From Sphingomonas sp. S2M10 (GTDB taxonomy: Bacteria; Pseudomonadota; Alphaproteobacteria; Sphingomonadales; Sphingomonadaceae): 64,000 nucleotides of DNA. Numbering within the stretch: the stretch's first letter is position 1; the number at the start of each line of letters is the position of its first letter. Below, piece after piece: positions 11,367 to 19,792 of the stretch. The position numbers and the translations under genes are program-made. The notes under the pieces are model-generated. The model was not told the origin of the DNA, made no database searches, and saw only the letters and a program-made list of their open reading frames with translations. Location of the stretch: the NCBI RefSeq assembly GCF_012650175.1, contig NZ_JAAILI010000079.1, positions 1 to 64,000 on the forward strand. The letters run 5' to 3'.

Positions 11367-12032
11367 TCAGGCCGGCCGCCGCAGCACCGCGCTCCAAGTA
11401 TAGCCGCGCAGCGACGAGCGGAACGCGGCCGTCATCCCCTGCTCCGCCGCAATCCCCTCCACCACCGCGCGAAGGTCGGCGCGAGGGTAGACGTGGAAGG
11501 CGTTGAGTTCCTTGAAGTGGAACCGCTTGGCGAAACCCGGCAGGCGTTCATACTGGCCGAAATCGACGATGTGCAGGCTGCCGCCCGGCGCCAGCGCCTT
11601 GGCGCCAAGCGCGATCGCCTCTTTCCACGGCGGGATCATCGACAGCGTGTAGCTCATGAACACCCGGTCGACCTGTTCGAGCCCGAACAGGGTTTGCACG
11701 TCGAACGCGCCTGCATCGCCCTGCGCCAGCGTGATCTTGGTCGAAAGCTCGTGCTTGGCCACGGATTTGCGCGCGGTGTCGAGCATCGCCTCGCTGATGT
11801 CGAAGCCGTGGAAGCGCGCGTTGGGCCAGCGCTTCGCCGCAACGATCAGGTTGCGCGCGGTGCCGCAGCCGACCTCGAGCACCGTGCCGCCCGGCGGCGG
11901 CGCAAGCTCGCGGATCAGCCGGTCGCGGCCGAGCAGATAGAATTTGCGCGTGAGATCGTAGAAGTGGCGATGGAGCGCATAGGTCGCATCCATCAGCCCC
12001 TTCTGATCGGCAGCCCCGGCCTTGGCGCTCAT
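11367..12032 (-). CDS. btaB: S-adenosylmethionine:diacylglycerylhomoserine N-methyltransferase
   Basis: Class I methyltransferase of 221 residues. The SAM motif I is VLEVGCGTARNL (about 52-63) and motif II lies around FHGFDISEAML. In the BtaA/BtaB pathway this enzyme trimethylates diacylglycerylhomoserine to the betaine lipid DGTS. The assignment rests mainly on its position: its ATG overlaps the stop of btaA (4-bp ATGA), so the two are translated together. Other SAM methyltransferases share the motifs, but the pairing and size are those of BtaB. Confidence 0.88.
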   Translation of the reverse strand: MSAKAGAADQKGLMDATYALHRHFYDLTRKFYLLGRDRLIRELAPPPGGTVLEVGCGTARNLIVAAKRWPNARFHGFDISEAMLDTARKSVAKHELSTKITLAQGDAGAFDVQTLFGLEQVDRVFMSYTLSMIPPWKEAIALGAKALAPGGSLHIVDFGQYERLPGFAKRFHFKELNAFHVYPRADLRAVVEGIAAEQGMTAAFRSSLRGYTWSAVLRRPA

Positions 12033-13273
12033 GCGTGCGGCTTCAGCGTCCAGACATGGGTCGCGCCGTACACCGACGAACGGTCGCGGCGGGTCCAGTC
12101 GTCGAGCTTGGCCTGGTCCTCATATTCCCACTGGTTCATCAGCTCGTCGGGGATATGGCCGCGCACCACGTCGGGCACCGCCGCCGTGCGGTAGAGCACG
12201 CGCGCGCCGGGCTTGGCGGTGCGGGTGATCTCGGTCCAGATGCGGGTCAGCTGCTCGTCGGTCATCCAGTCCTGCGCGTCGAGCAGGATGTAGCGATCGA
12301 GCGACTGGGCCGGCATCGACTCCAGATAATCGGCATAGTTGGTGTGGCGGATCTCGACGCGGTCGGCGCGGTCGCGCACCAGCTCGTAGTTCTTGCGCTC
12401 GAGATAGGGCGGCAGCGGCGCCCCCTCATGCTCGCCATAGCCGCGGCCGAACGCCTGCCAAGCGTAGTAATTGTCCTTGAGGTCGAAATCGCAGGCGAGC
12501 TTGCGCAGGCGGCTGCGCAGCGCGCCGGTGATGCCTTCCTGGTCGTCCACCTTGAGCAGGTCGTACTGCGCCGGCGGGATGCCGAAGCCGAACAGGGCGG
12601 CGGGCTGGTCGACCATCCAGCGCAGCAGCTTCTTGTCGAAGAACGGCGCGAAGCGCGTCTCGAAGATGTGGCGCTGCTCCTCGATGGTCTTCGCGGCGAG
12701 GATTTCCTTGGGGTCGATGCCGTAGCGATGGCCCAGCCAGTGGACGAAGCCGATCAGCCGGCCGAGCAGGCCCTGGCGATAGAAGCCGGTCTTGAAGCCG
12801 TTGATCCGGCGCACGCCGTTGGGTGCGCGGCCTTCCCAATAGGCGCGGGCGCTATCGTCGAGATGCCCGCGCAGATGGGTCTTGTAGGCGTCGATGTTCT
12901 CGGGCCGGTTGGCCAGCCCGAAGAAGCGATGGAAGGACTCATAGTCCGGCAGCCGCAGCGCGGCCTGCTGCTTGAGCTTGTTGAGCGCGATATGCGCGGG
13001 GTTGAGGTCCACCGCGGTGATCTTCGCGGGGTTCGCCGTCAGGTAGGAGAAGACGTTGCAACCGCCCGAGGCGATGGTGACGATATGGCTGTCCGGCGTG
13101 ATCTGCAGCGCTTCCATGTCGATCACCGGGTCTTCCCAGATCTGCGCATAGACCAGGCCCCGGAACGCGAAGGTGAAGGCGCGTTCGAGGATGCCTTCCT
13201 TCGAAAGATGCTCGTGGCGGTGCACCGCACCGCGAACCGCATCGTTCTTCGGCGACTTGGCGATAGATGGCAT
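12029..13273 (-). CDS. btaA: S-adenosylmethionine:diacylglycerol 3-amino-3-carboxypropyltransferase
   Basis: First enzyme of betaine-lipid (DGTS) synthesis: it moves the aminocarboxypropyl group of SAM onto diacylglycerol. The 414-residue product has the DUF3419/BtaA pattern, with LVYAQIWEDPVIDMEAL near the N-terminus, the SAM site ITIASGGCNVFSYL-like segment (here HIVTIASGGCNVFSYL), AVDLNPAHIAL, and the C-terminal LDAQDWM. I start at 13273, which has GGGAG 9 bases upstream, rather than 13330. It overlaps btaB by 4 bp. The upstream region holds three 11-bp-spaced Pho-box-like units, as expected if it is induced by phosphate shortage. Confidence 0.93.
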   Translation of the reverse strand: MPSIAKSPKNDAVRGAVHRHEHLSKEGILERAFTFAFRGLVYAQIWEDPVIDMEALQITPDSHIVTIASGGCNVFSYLTANPAKITAVDLNPAHIALNKLKQQAALRLPDYESFHRFFGLANRPENIDAYKTHLRGHLDDSARAYWEGRAPNGVRRINGFKTGFYRQGLLGRLIGFVHWLGHRYGIDPKEILAAKTIEEQRHIFETRFAPFFDKKLLRWMVDQPAALFGFGIPPAQYDLLKVDDQEGITGALRSRLRKLACDFDLKDNYYAWQAFGRGYGEHEGAPLPPYLERKNYELVRDRADRVEIRHTNYADYLESMPAQSLDRYILLDAQDWMTDEQLTRIWTEITRTAKPGARVLYRTAAVPDVVRGHIPDELMNQWEYEDQAKLDDWTRRDRSSVYGATHVWTLKPHA

Positions 13274-13336
13274 TCGAAACGACTCCCGGCGAACCAGCCC
13301 GCCCGACGCATCGCCGAACAAGCTCCCCACCCCCCT

Positions 13337-13365
13337 GTGACAAAAGCTTTGCAGCCTTGTGACAC
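13337..13365 (-). promoter_or_regulatory. three-unit Pho-box-like repeat upstream of btaAB
   Basis: On the btaA strand the units GTGTCAC, CTGCAAA and TTGTCAC (13359-13365, 13348-13354, 13337-13343) are each 11 bp apart, the 7-4-7 spacing of PhoB sites (consensus CTGTCAT/C). The outer units match at 6 of 7 positions, the middle one at about 4. The array lies 64 bp upstream of the btaA start. PhoB binding is inferred. Confidence 0.6.
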
Positions 13366-13508
13366 TGCCCTTGGGAAATCAATCCTTCGTCAAGGGCCGG
13401 GCGGCAAAGCGGCCGCGCTTCGCGCCGCGTTGGAAAAGGACGGATCGTGCAACCTTCCGGGCCGCTTGACCGAACCTATATCGACGCTGTCCCAAAGAAA
13501 GGTTCGCC

Positions 13509-13997
13509 ATGCCGATCCATCGCCGCCAGTTCCTCGCTGCCAGCACGACCATCGCCGCGCTGCCGCTGTTCGCTTGCGGAAACGCACCCGCTGCACCGCT
13601 GCCGGACTTCCCTTTCAAGCTGAGCGATGCCGAATGGAAGAAGAAGCTGAGCCCGGCGGCCTATAATGTGCTGCGCAACGGCGGCACGGAATACCCCTTC
13701 ACCAGCCCGCTCAACAAAGAGCATCGCAAGGGCGTGTTCGCCTGCGCCGGCTGCGCGCTGCCGCTGTTCGCCTCCGCCACCAAGTTCGACAGCGGTACCG
13801 GCTGGCCCAGCTTCTATGCGCCGCTGGACAATGCGGTGGTGACACGGGGCGATCGCAGCCTGGGGATGGAGCGCACCGAAGTCCTGTGCCGCCGCTGCGG
13901 CGGCCATCTCGGCCATGTCTTCAACGACGGGCCGAAGCCGACCGGCAAGCGCTATTGCATGAACGGGGTGGCGCTGCGCTTCACGCCGCGCGCGTAA
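13509..13997 (+). CDS. msrB: exported peptide-methionine (R)-S-oxide reductase
   Basis: Repairs methionine-R-sulfoxide in proteins. The 162-residue product has the MsrB core with two zinc CxxC pairs (CAGC and CRRC), GTGWPSFY, RCGGHLGHVFNDGP and the catalytic cysteine in RYCMNGVAL. It has an N-terminal export signal with a twin-arginine pair (HRRQFLAAS) followed by LFAC, which looks like a lipobox, so the enzyme is probably a periplasmic, perhaps lipid-anchored, protein. Divergent from btaA; its stop directly abuts that of the convergent CHAP gene. Confidence 0.95.
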   Translation: MPIHRRQFLAASTTIAALPLFACGNAPAAPLPDFPFKLSDAEWKKKLSPAAYNVLRNGGTEYPFTSPLNKEHRKGVFACAGCALPLFASATKFDSGTGWPSFYAPLDNAVVTRGDRSLGMERTEVLCRRCGGHLGHVFNDGPKPTGKRYCMNGVALRFTPRA

Positions 13998-14537
13998 TCA
14001 GTTCGACGCGATCTGGGTCAGCGTCGGCAGGCTGAGTGCGGCGACCTGGACATTGGCCCAGTCGTTCTCCGGAGCCGAACCCGGATAGATGAAGCCGTTG
14101 ACCGGATAGGCCGAGATGCCGAGGCCGCCGATGCGACCGTACCATACGCGCACTTCGCTCCAGTCGCCGTTCGCCGACACGTCTACCGCGCGAACGTCGC
14201 GCTCGACGGCGCCGGGGGTCGACCAGTTGGCATGGGTCAACAGCACTTCGCGCGGGCTGATCACCTGCGACACCATTGCGACATGCCCCATCGGCATGCG
14301 GGCGGTACGCTGGAACGACATCACGGCGCCGATCTTGGGGGTCTCGCCACGCTGATAACGGCCGGCGGCCTGTTCCCACCACGTCCAGGCATTGCCGCGA
14401 AGCTCTACGCCCGAGGCCTGGCGCGCGAAGGTGACGCACTGCCAGAAGGTGCCCTTCGCCTGTGCGGGAATGACAGTCATCAGGGCGCACGCCGCCATCA
14501 GCGCGAAACGCGCTGCGAAACGAGTGAACATCTTCAA
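13998..14537 (-). CDS. exported CHAP-domain amidase/peptidase
   Basis: The 179-residue product has a signal peptide ending PAQA (about residue 27), then a CHAP domain whose likely catalytic cysteine is in WQCVTFARQASG and histidine in MGHVAMVSQV. CHAP enzymes cut peptidoglycan or glutathionylspermidine-type amide bonds; with a signal peptide, a cell-wall role is likely. No targeting or SH3 domain follows; the chain ends about 25 residues after VNGFIYPGS. Two start codons lie close together (MKMF); I keep the first. Confidence 0.88.
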   Translation of the reverse strand: MKMFTRFAARFALMAACALMTVIPAQAKGTFWQCVTFARQASGVELRGNAWTWWEQAAGRYQRGETPKIGAVMSFQRTARMPMGHVAMVSQVISPREVLLTHANWSTPGAVERDVRAVDVSANGDWSEVRVWYGRIGGLGISAYPVNGFIYPGSAPENDWANVQVAALSLPTLTQIASN

Positions 14538-14947
14538 GACCCCCCGGTCAGGAAAGGAAGTGGTTGAGGGTTGCTAGCCAAACTATAGGACGGCCGTACA
14601 GCCCTGCGGCCCGTCGATCCGACGAACCGTTGGAATGGGCCGACGAGGTGCGCTGAACCGTTTCTGAACCGCCGGAACCATTTTCGAGCGCGTTTCGCCA
14701 CGCGATGCGCAACCGATTGCCCACTTTGGGTCAGGCATGGGGCTGTACGTAAAAATACGTCGCCAATTCAGCGGCCTAAGGATGTTCCCTTAGCGTCATC
14801 GTTTCGTCGCAAACCGATGTTGCGTCGCAGCACATTTTAGGTTCCAATGCTCGTGGGGATACGGAGGGGGTCATTAAGCTCTGCGTTAACCAGTGCGGAG
14901 CATGATCCTTCCCACGGGCCAAAAGGAACCGAGCGGGAGACGTTAGA
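14538..14947. other. 410-bp intergenic region without a recognisable gene
   Basis: Separates the divergent CHAP gene and the 14948 gene and is less GC-rich than its surroundings. Small dyads are present (ACGTAAAAATACGT; CTAAGG/CCTTAG around 14776-14794). A TTAA-N8-TTAACC element at 14874-14891 resembles a CtrA site with one base too many in the spacer. No convincing gene or RNA was found. Confidence 0.5.
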
Positions 14948-15499
14948 ATGGCTGCACGAGCAAAGCCGGCCGAAGGTGCAATGACGCTGGCAGAGATGAA
15001 GGAATTCGCGGGCTTCGCCGCCGGTACCCAGCGCTACGTACGCCGGTCGCTCGACGTGGGCCTGGAACGCGACGACGCGCTCTCGCGCTGGTCGCGGGAC
15101 GTGGTCGAAGCCGCGAGCATCCGCGCCCAGGCACGCGTCTACGAGCGGCTGAAGGACATTCGCACGCTGCTGCCCAATGACAGCGACCTCGGCGCGATCG
15201 AGCCGTTCATGGCGCCGCTGGTGACGCTTTCGGCGTTCGACCTCGGCCAGGGCCGGCTGACCAGCTTCTCGGCCTATCGCTTCCTGTACGAGCGGCTGCT
15301 CGGCGCGGAAGTGCGGCCGTGGCTGCCGGCGGCCTTCTGCTCGGCCTCGGCGCTGCCGCATCTCCATCCGGACCTGCGTCGCAAGCTGCTCCAGTCGATC
15401 AGCGAAGCTGCCGCGACCGCCTCGGGCTGGTCGAACCGCCAGCCGAGCTTCTTCCCGCAATGGGTCGAGAAGATCGACACCAACGCCCTGCCGAACTGA
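14948..15499 (+). CDS. conserved-looking cytoplasmic protein of unknown function
   Basis: The 183-residue product begins MAARAKPAEGAMTLAEMKEF and is mainly helical, with several Arg/Asp-rich helices (RSLDVGLERDDALSRWSRDV) and a Trp/Phe-containing C-terminus (NRQPSFFPQWVEK). No signal peptide, membrane segment or catalytic motif is visible. A ribosome site (GGGAGACG) precedes the start. The codon use matches its neighbours. It stands alone after a long upstream region, and I do not recognise a family. Confidence 0.7.
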   Translation: MAARAKPAEGAMTLAEMKEFAGFAAGTQRYVRRSLDVGLERDDALSRWSRDVVEAASIRAQARVYERLKDIRTLLPNDSDLGAIEPFMAPLVTLSAFDLGQGRLTSFSAYRFLYERLLGAEVRPWLPAAFCSASALPHLHPDLRRKLLQSISEAAATASGWSNRQPSFFPQWVEKIDTNALPN

Positions 15500-15538
15500 G
15501 ATCTTCTTTGCGGAAGTGCGCGTGGCGCACTTCCGGGC

Positions 15539-15616
15539 GGCACCGGCCCTCTCCCCCACCCGGCCACCCACAAGATCCTGCCGCTGGGTGGCCGGGTTGG
15601 GGAGAGGGCCGGTACC
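15539..15616. repeat. long perfect-looking hairpin repeat
   Basis: Two arms of about 28 bp, each containing CCGGCCCTCTCCC-type sequence, pair as ACCGGCCCTCTCC... / ...GGAGAGGGCCGGT with one mismatch around a loop of about 20 bp. It lies between convergent genes and may work as a bidirectional terminator. Its sequence differs from the 19-mer repeat family at 24, 17184 and 29368. Confidence 0.75.
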
Positions 15617-15644
15617 GCAACCGCGCCGAAGGCGCCAAAAGCCG

Positions 15645-16376
15645 TCAGCGGCACGCCCGCCACCCCATCTCGCCGCGTGCAGCCTGGTCGAGATGGAGGT
15701 GGTCGCGGTGGGCGGCGTTATAGTCAGGCGACAGCACCGTCGCGAACAGCCGGCAGGCGCCGTCCCGCACCGCGCGCAGGAAGGCCGGCTTGCCCCCTTC
15801 CCCCTTCCAGTCCCCCAGCACGCTCACCCGCCGGCCATCCGCGAGGACGAAGGCGGCGATGTCGACGGCATTGGCCTTGGCGTGCTCGCTCCAGTCGCCC
15901 GTGCTGCGGCCATACATGCGCCGGCACGAATAGCTGCCGAAATGCTCGATCCGCACGACGCGGGATCCCAACAGCTTCTGCGCCTCGGGCTGGACGATGT
16001 TCCATTCCCACAGCGCCAGCCCCGCCGCCACCGGACAGGCGGTGCCGAGCGAGGCCGGGCTGAAGGCGATCGTCCGCGATCCGCCGCTGGTGAAGCGCAC
16101 GCCATCGGCATAGCCGCATTCCCCTTGCCGCTGCACCGGTGCCAGCTTCTCGTAGCGCACCCCCGCCTGGGTGAGCAGCGCGCGGCACTGGGCACCGTCC
16201 GCACCCAGCCCTGCCAGCTTGCGCCCGGTGAAGGCGCCGATCGGCTGCGACAGGTCGAGCGGGGTCCAGGGCAGGTCCTGCGGGCGGCTGCGCGTCCACA
16301 TCAGCAGCAGCAGCGCGCCGCCGGCGAGCAGCGCGAATATGATCAGTACCCAGATGGTCTGCTTCAGCGCCTTCAT
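15645..16376 (-). CDS. extensin-like family protein
   Basis: The 243-residue product starts with one membrane anchor (IWVLIIFALLAGGALLLLMW) and continues with an Extensin-like C-terminal domain. The histidine-aspartate motif SEHAKANAVD and the closing DHLHLD are the zinc-binding pattern of LAS-type peptidases (VanY, MepA), so a periplasmic murein peptidase role is plausible. Five or six cysteines are probably disulfide-bonded. Its ATG overlaps the stop of the NUDIX gene by 4 bp, indicating one transcript. Confidence 0.87.
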   Translation of the reverse strand: MKALKQTIWVLIIFALLAGGALLLLMWTRSRPQDLPWTPLDLSQPIGAFTGRKLAGLGADGAQCRALLTQAGVRYEKLAPVQRQGECGYADGVRFTSGGSRTIAFSPASLGTACPVAAGLALWEWNIVQPEAQKLLGSRVVRIEHFGSYSCRRMYGRSTGDWSEHAKANAVDIAAFVLADGRRVSVLGDWKGEGGKPAFLRAVRDGACRLFATVLSPDYNAAHRDHLHLDQAARGEMGWRACR

Positions 16377-17107
16377 GCGCGCACCGCCCGGTCCATCCGC
16401 TCGGCGGTGACCGGGTAGCCGAACCCTTCCGGAATGCACAGCCAGTCGACGCCGTCGCGCGACTCGACGAAGGGGGTGATCGGCACGATCGGAAAGCTCC
16501 CGGCATGGGCCATCGCCGAGTCGAAACCGTCGAACAGCGCCAGCCGTTCCAGATTGCGCCGGGTGGGGTAGATCAGCGTTGCCTCGCCCCGATCGGCGGC
16601 GCCCAGCGCCGCCTGCGCCGTACTCCAGCACAGCCGGACATTCTCGCTGCCATCGACCTGCGGATCGGCCCCTTCGGGCGCGCGGGCGAGATAGAAGCGG
16701 GTGTCGAACACCCGGTGCGGCAGGCCATGGGGCAGCCACCGGGCGAAGGGGACCAGCACGTCGAGGTCGAGGGCGAGGCCTGCCTCCGCCAGCAGTTGCG
16801 CAAACGGCGCACCGCCATGGAGCCCCGCCCGCAGGGTGGCGAGGGTATCGGGATCGCAGGGGAGGCCCAGCGCCAGCCCGGCTTCCTCGATCGTCTCGCG
16901 GATCGCCGCGACTCGCGCCGCCGCATCGTCATGGCTGTCCGCCAGGAGGTGATCGCCCGGATCGATCCGGCCGCCGGGAAACACCAGCGCGCCGCCGGCG
17001 AACGCCATCGCCCGCGACCGTTCGACCATCAGCAGCTCGGGCGGCCCGCTGCCCGTGTCGCGCATCACGATCACGGTGGCGGCGGGGATGGCTTCGGCTT
17101 GCGACAT
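16373..17107 (-). CDS. NUDIX hydrolase, NUDT19-like
   Basis: The 244-residue product belongs to the long NUDIX proteins related to NUDT7/NUDT19, which split CoA or other nucleotide diphosphates. The NUDIX box is GGRIDPGDHLL...RETIEEAGL, with a longer stretch between glycine and the catalytic Glu cluster (RETIEEAG) than in short NUDIX enzymes, as in NUDT19. Substrate is unknown. It precedes and overlaps the extensin-like gene. Confidence 0.88.
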   Translation of the reverse strand: MSQAEAIPAATVIVMRDTGSGPPELLMVERSRAMAFAGGALVFPGGRIDPGDHLLADSHDDAAARVAAIRETIEEAGLALGLPCDPDTLATLRAGLHGGAPFAQLLAEAGLALDLDVLVPFARWLPHGLPHRVFDTRFYLARAPEGADPQVDGSENVRLCWSTAQAALGAADRGEATLIYPTRRNLERLALFDGFDSAMAHAGSFPIVPITPFVESRDGVDWLCIPEGFGYPVTAERMDRAVRA

Positions 17108-17165
17108 CGCGCCGGCTCTACGCCCGGCGCGCCCCGCTTACCAGCCTGGGGCAATCGCCTATGCG

Positions 17166-17232
17166 CTCTACCCCTCCCCCCTCGCGGGGGAGGGAGGGGC
17201 CCGCCGCCGAAGGCGGTGGGAGGGAGAGGGGG
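17166..17232. repeat. REP-like repeat, copy B
   Basis: Reverse-complement copy of the repeat at 1-57, sharing the exact 19-mer at 17184-17202. A further GC-rich stretch to about 17345 ends in another partial copy (CCTCCACCGTCAAGGGGGAGG). It fills the gap between the divergent NUDIX start and the SMP-30 stop. Confidence 0.75.
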
Positions 17233-17382
17233 GCGATTTGCAGCGCAAATCGCGCGGCGCTTCGCGCCGCTCACCCTCTCCAAGCTTCGCTAGGCAGCAC
17301 GCTGCCAAGCTACGCTATCCTCCACCGTCAAGGGGGAGGATCGGCACCCTTGTGCGGCCAAATTCTAATCCAATCGCCCTGC

Positions 17383-18435
17383 TTACCAGCCGGAGGCGCG
17401 CAGGCGCAGGCGGAACACCTGATCGCTGGAGGTGATGAACAGCGTCTTCCCGTCCTCGCCGAAGCAGCAGTTCGCCGCCTTCTTGCCGGTCGAGATCAGC
17501 CCCAGCCGCCGCCCGTCCGGCGCCACGACATGGATGCCGCCCGGGCCGCTGGCATAGAGATGCCCGCTCGCTGCCACCTTCATCCCGTCCGGATGCCCCG
17601 GGAGTCCCTGCGCCGCACCGGCACGGTGATCGAGGAACAGCTTGCGGCCGGTCGCGAGGCCGTCGTCTCCCAGGCTGTACGCCCAGGTGAACAATGCCGC
17701 ATCGTCCGAGACCGACACGTACAGCGTGCGCTGGTCCGGCGACAGGCCGATGCCGTTGGGCCGGGTGAGCTTCGATTCGATCAGATGCACCGTGCCGTTC
17801 GGATCGAGCCGATAGACGCCGTTGAACGGCAGCTCCTTCATCGGCGACTGGTCGCCCTCGGTGAAGCCATAGGGCGGATCGGTAAAGTAGATCGCGCCGT
17901 TCTTCGCCTGCACCAGATCGTTGCAGCTGTTGAAGCGCTTGCCCTCGTACCGGCCGGCGAGGATCGTCTTCTGCTTGGTCTCCAGGTCCACCGCCGCGAT
18001 GGCGCGGGTGCCGCTGTCGGCGATCAGCAGCTCGCCCTTGCGGCCCTGGATCATCCCGTTCGATCCCGCCTCGCGCACCCCCTTGGGGATCGGCCCGGCG
18101 AGCCCAGAGGGCACGAGGAACGGCTTGGTCTCCTTGCCGTCCCAGCGATAGGCGATGTTCGCCGGCACGTCGGAGAACAGCAGATAGCTGCGATCGAACG
18201 CGCTCGCCCCGCCCAGAGCGCCGCCGGTCACCGCGCCGTCTCGGATCCATACCGGCCCCTCGGCCCATTGGATGCCGCTGGCGATCACCTCGAGCGGCGA
18301 TTCGACGTCGAGCAACGCGTCGAGCTCGGGATCCAGCCGGGTGATCGTCCCCGCCCCCGCCGCGCGGGCGATGCCCGGCAGCAGCGGCAGCGCGGCGAGG
18401 CCGCCGAGCAGGGTGCGGCGGGTGGTGGCGAGCAT
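17383..18435 (-). CDS. SMP-30/gluconolactonase family, Tat-exported
   Basis: Six-bladed propeller lactonase that opens sugar lactones such as gluconolactone. The 350-residue product has a twin-arginine signal (TTRRTLLGG, cleavage near ARAAG), so it is periplasmic. The metal-site motifs are WAEGPVW, RPNGIGLSP and HPDGMKV, in the expected order. It is the last gene of a four-gene operon, 13 bp after the gluconate permease gene, which fits hydrolysis of gluconolactone made by the GFOR-like enzyme. Confidence 0.92.
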   Translation of the reverse strand: MLATTRRTLLGGLAALPLLPGIARAAGAGTITRLDPELDALLDVESPLEVIASGIQWAEGPVWIRDGAVTGGALGGASAFDRSYLLFSDVPANIAYRWDGKETKPFLVPSGLAGPIPKGVREAGSNGMIQGRKGELLIADSGTRAIAAVDLETKQKTILAGRYEGKRFNSCNDLVQAKNGAIYFTDPPYGFTEGDQSPMKELPFNGVYRLDPNGTVHLIESKLTRPNGIGLSPDQRTLYVSVSDDAALFTWAYSLGDDGLATGRKLFLDHRAGAAQGLPGHPDGMKVAASGHLYASGPGGIHVVAPDGRRLGLISTGKKAANCCFGEDGKTLFITSSDQVFRLRLRASGW

Positions 18436-18448
18436 GGTCAGGATCCCC

Positions 18449-19792
18449 TCAGACGAACGGCCATAGCAGCAGCGCCATGGCGAAACTGGTCAGCCCCGCG
18501 ATGGTGGCACCGATGGTCCAGCTGCGAAAGGTCTGCGCTTCGGTGAGGCCGAGATATTGCTTCACCAGCCAGAAGCCGGTGTCGTTGACATGGGAGGCGA
18601 TGGTCGCGCCCGATCCGATCGCGACGGTGACCAGCGCGATCCGGTCCGGCCCCAGCCCGGCCGCGCCGATCAGCGGGGCGGCGAGGCCAGCGGCGGTGAC
18701 CATCGCGACGGTGGCCGAGCCCTGCGCCACCCGCACAAAGGCGGAGAGCAGGAAGGCGAACACCGGAATCGACACCTGTGCCGCCTGCACCGCCAGCGTG
18801 ATCTGCTGCCCCGCCCCCGACTCGATCAGCACTTCCTTGTACGCCGCGCCCGCGCCGATGATCAGCACCATCAGTCCCGCGGGCTCCAGCGCGCGGGTGC
18901 TGATCTTGGACAGCGTCTCGAACCCCGCCCCCGCGACCAGCCGCAGCCACAGCATCGCCCCGATCACCGCGATCACCAGCGCGGTGAAGGGATGGCCGAG
19001 GAACACCAGGGCAGAGCGCGCCAGCCCCGGCGCCATCGCCTCGCTCGCCACCGTACCGATCAGGATCAGCGCGAGCGGCAGCAGCATCGCGGCGAGCGCG
19101 GGGGCGAAGCCCACCGCATTGGTCTGCGGCGCGCCTTCGTCGAGCATCGGCGGCGCGCCGATCGCGCCATAGCCGGGCGCGCCATGCGCCAGCTTGGCGA
19201 ATACAGGCCCGGCCAGGATCGCCGAGGGGATGCCGCAGATCAGGCCATAGAGCGCCATCCGGCCATAATCGGTGTGGAGCAGCTCGGCGACCGCCACCGG
19301 CCCCGGATGCGGCGGCAGAAGCGCGTGCATCGTCATCAGCCCTGCCAGCAGCGGCAGCGCGAAATAGGTGACGCGCCGCTCCGCCCGCACCGCCAGCGTG
19401 GTGAGCAACGGCGCGAGGATGATGAAGGCCACGTCGAAGAACAAGGGCACGCCGACGACGATGCCGATCGCGGTCAGCGCCCAGGGGACGCGCTTCTGCC
19501 CGAACAGGTCGAGCAGCCGCCGCGCGATCGCCTGCACGCCGCCCGAAGCCTCCAGCATTCCGCCCAGCACCGCGCCCAGCCCGATCACCACCGCGACGAA
19601 GCCGAGCGCCTCGCCGGTACCCTTGCGGATCGCGGCGATCACCGCCAGCGGATCGTTGCCGAAGACGAGGCCGGTCGCCAGCGCCACCAGCAGCAGCGCG
19701 ACGAAAGGCTGGAGCTTGAGGCGCAGCACCAGCAAGATGACCGCCGCGATGCTGCCGGCGACGATGAGCAATGTATGCCAGGGCTCGCCCAT
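18449..19792 (-). CDS. gluconate:proton symporter, GntP family
   Basis: Inner-membrane carrier for gluconate or a related sugar acid. The 447-residue product has 12 or more hydrophobic segments and typical GntP signatures, LPPHPGPVAVAELL near residue 165 and NDTGFWLVKQYLGL near the C-terminus. Its ATG shares a base with the stop of the preceding GH3 gene (TGATG), so translation is coupled; the much longer upstream frame is a shadow of the GH3 gene. Position between GH3/GFOR and lactonase indicates uptake of gluconate made in the periplasm. Confidence 0.93.
   Translation of the reverse strand: MGEPWHTLLIVAGSIAAVILLVLRLKLQPFVALLLVALATGLVFGNDPLAVIAAIRKGTGEALGFVAVVIGLGAVLGGMLEASGGVQAIARRLLDLFGQKRVPWALTAIGIVVGVPLFFDVAFIILAPLLTTLAVRAERRVTYFALPLLAGLMTMHALLPPHPGPVAVAELLHTDYGRMALYGLICGIPSAILAGPVFAKLAHGAPGYGAIGAPPMLDEGAPQTNAVGFAPALAAMLLPLALILIGTVASEAMAPGLARSALVFLGHPFTALVIAVIGAMLWLRLVAGAGFETLSKISTRALEPAGLMVLIIGAGAAYKEVLIESGAGQQITLAVQAAQVSIPVFAFLLSAFVRVAQGSATVAMVTAAGLAAPLIGAAGLGPDRIALVTVAIGSGATIASHVNDTGFWLVKQYLGLTEAQTFRSWTIGATIAGLTSFAMALLLWPFV

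Noticed and set aside
13336..13364. CRP-type site from the two TGTGACA sequences
   Set aside because: Both point the same way; a CRP site needs an inverted TGTGA-N6-TCACA arrangement. The direct repeat fits a Pho box better.
14874..14891. CtrA-like site TTAA-N8-TTAACC
   Set aside because: The spacer is 8, not the 7 bases of the CtrA consensus, and the downstream gene has no known cell-cycle link.
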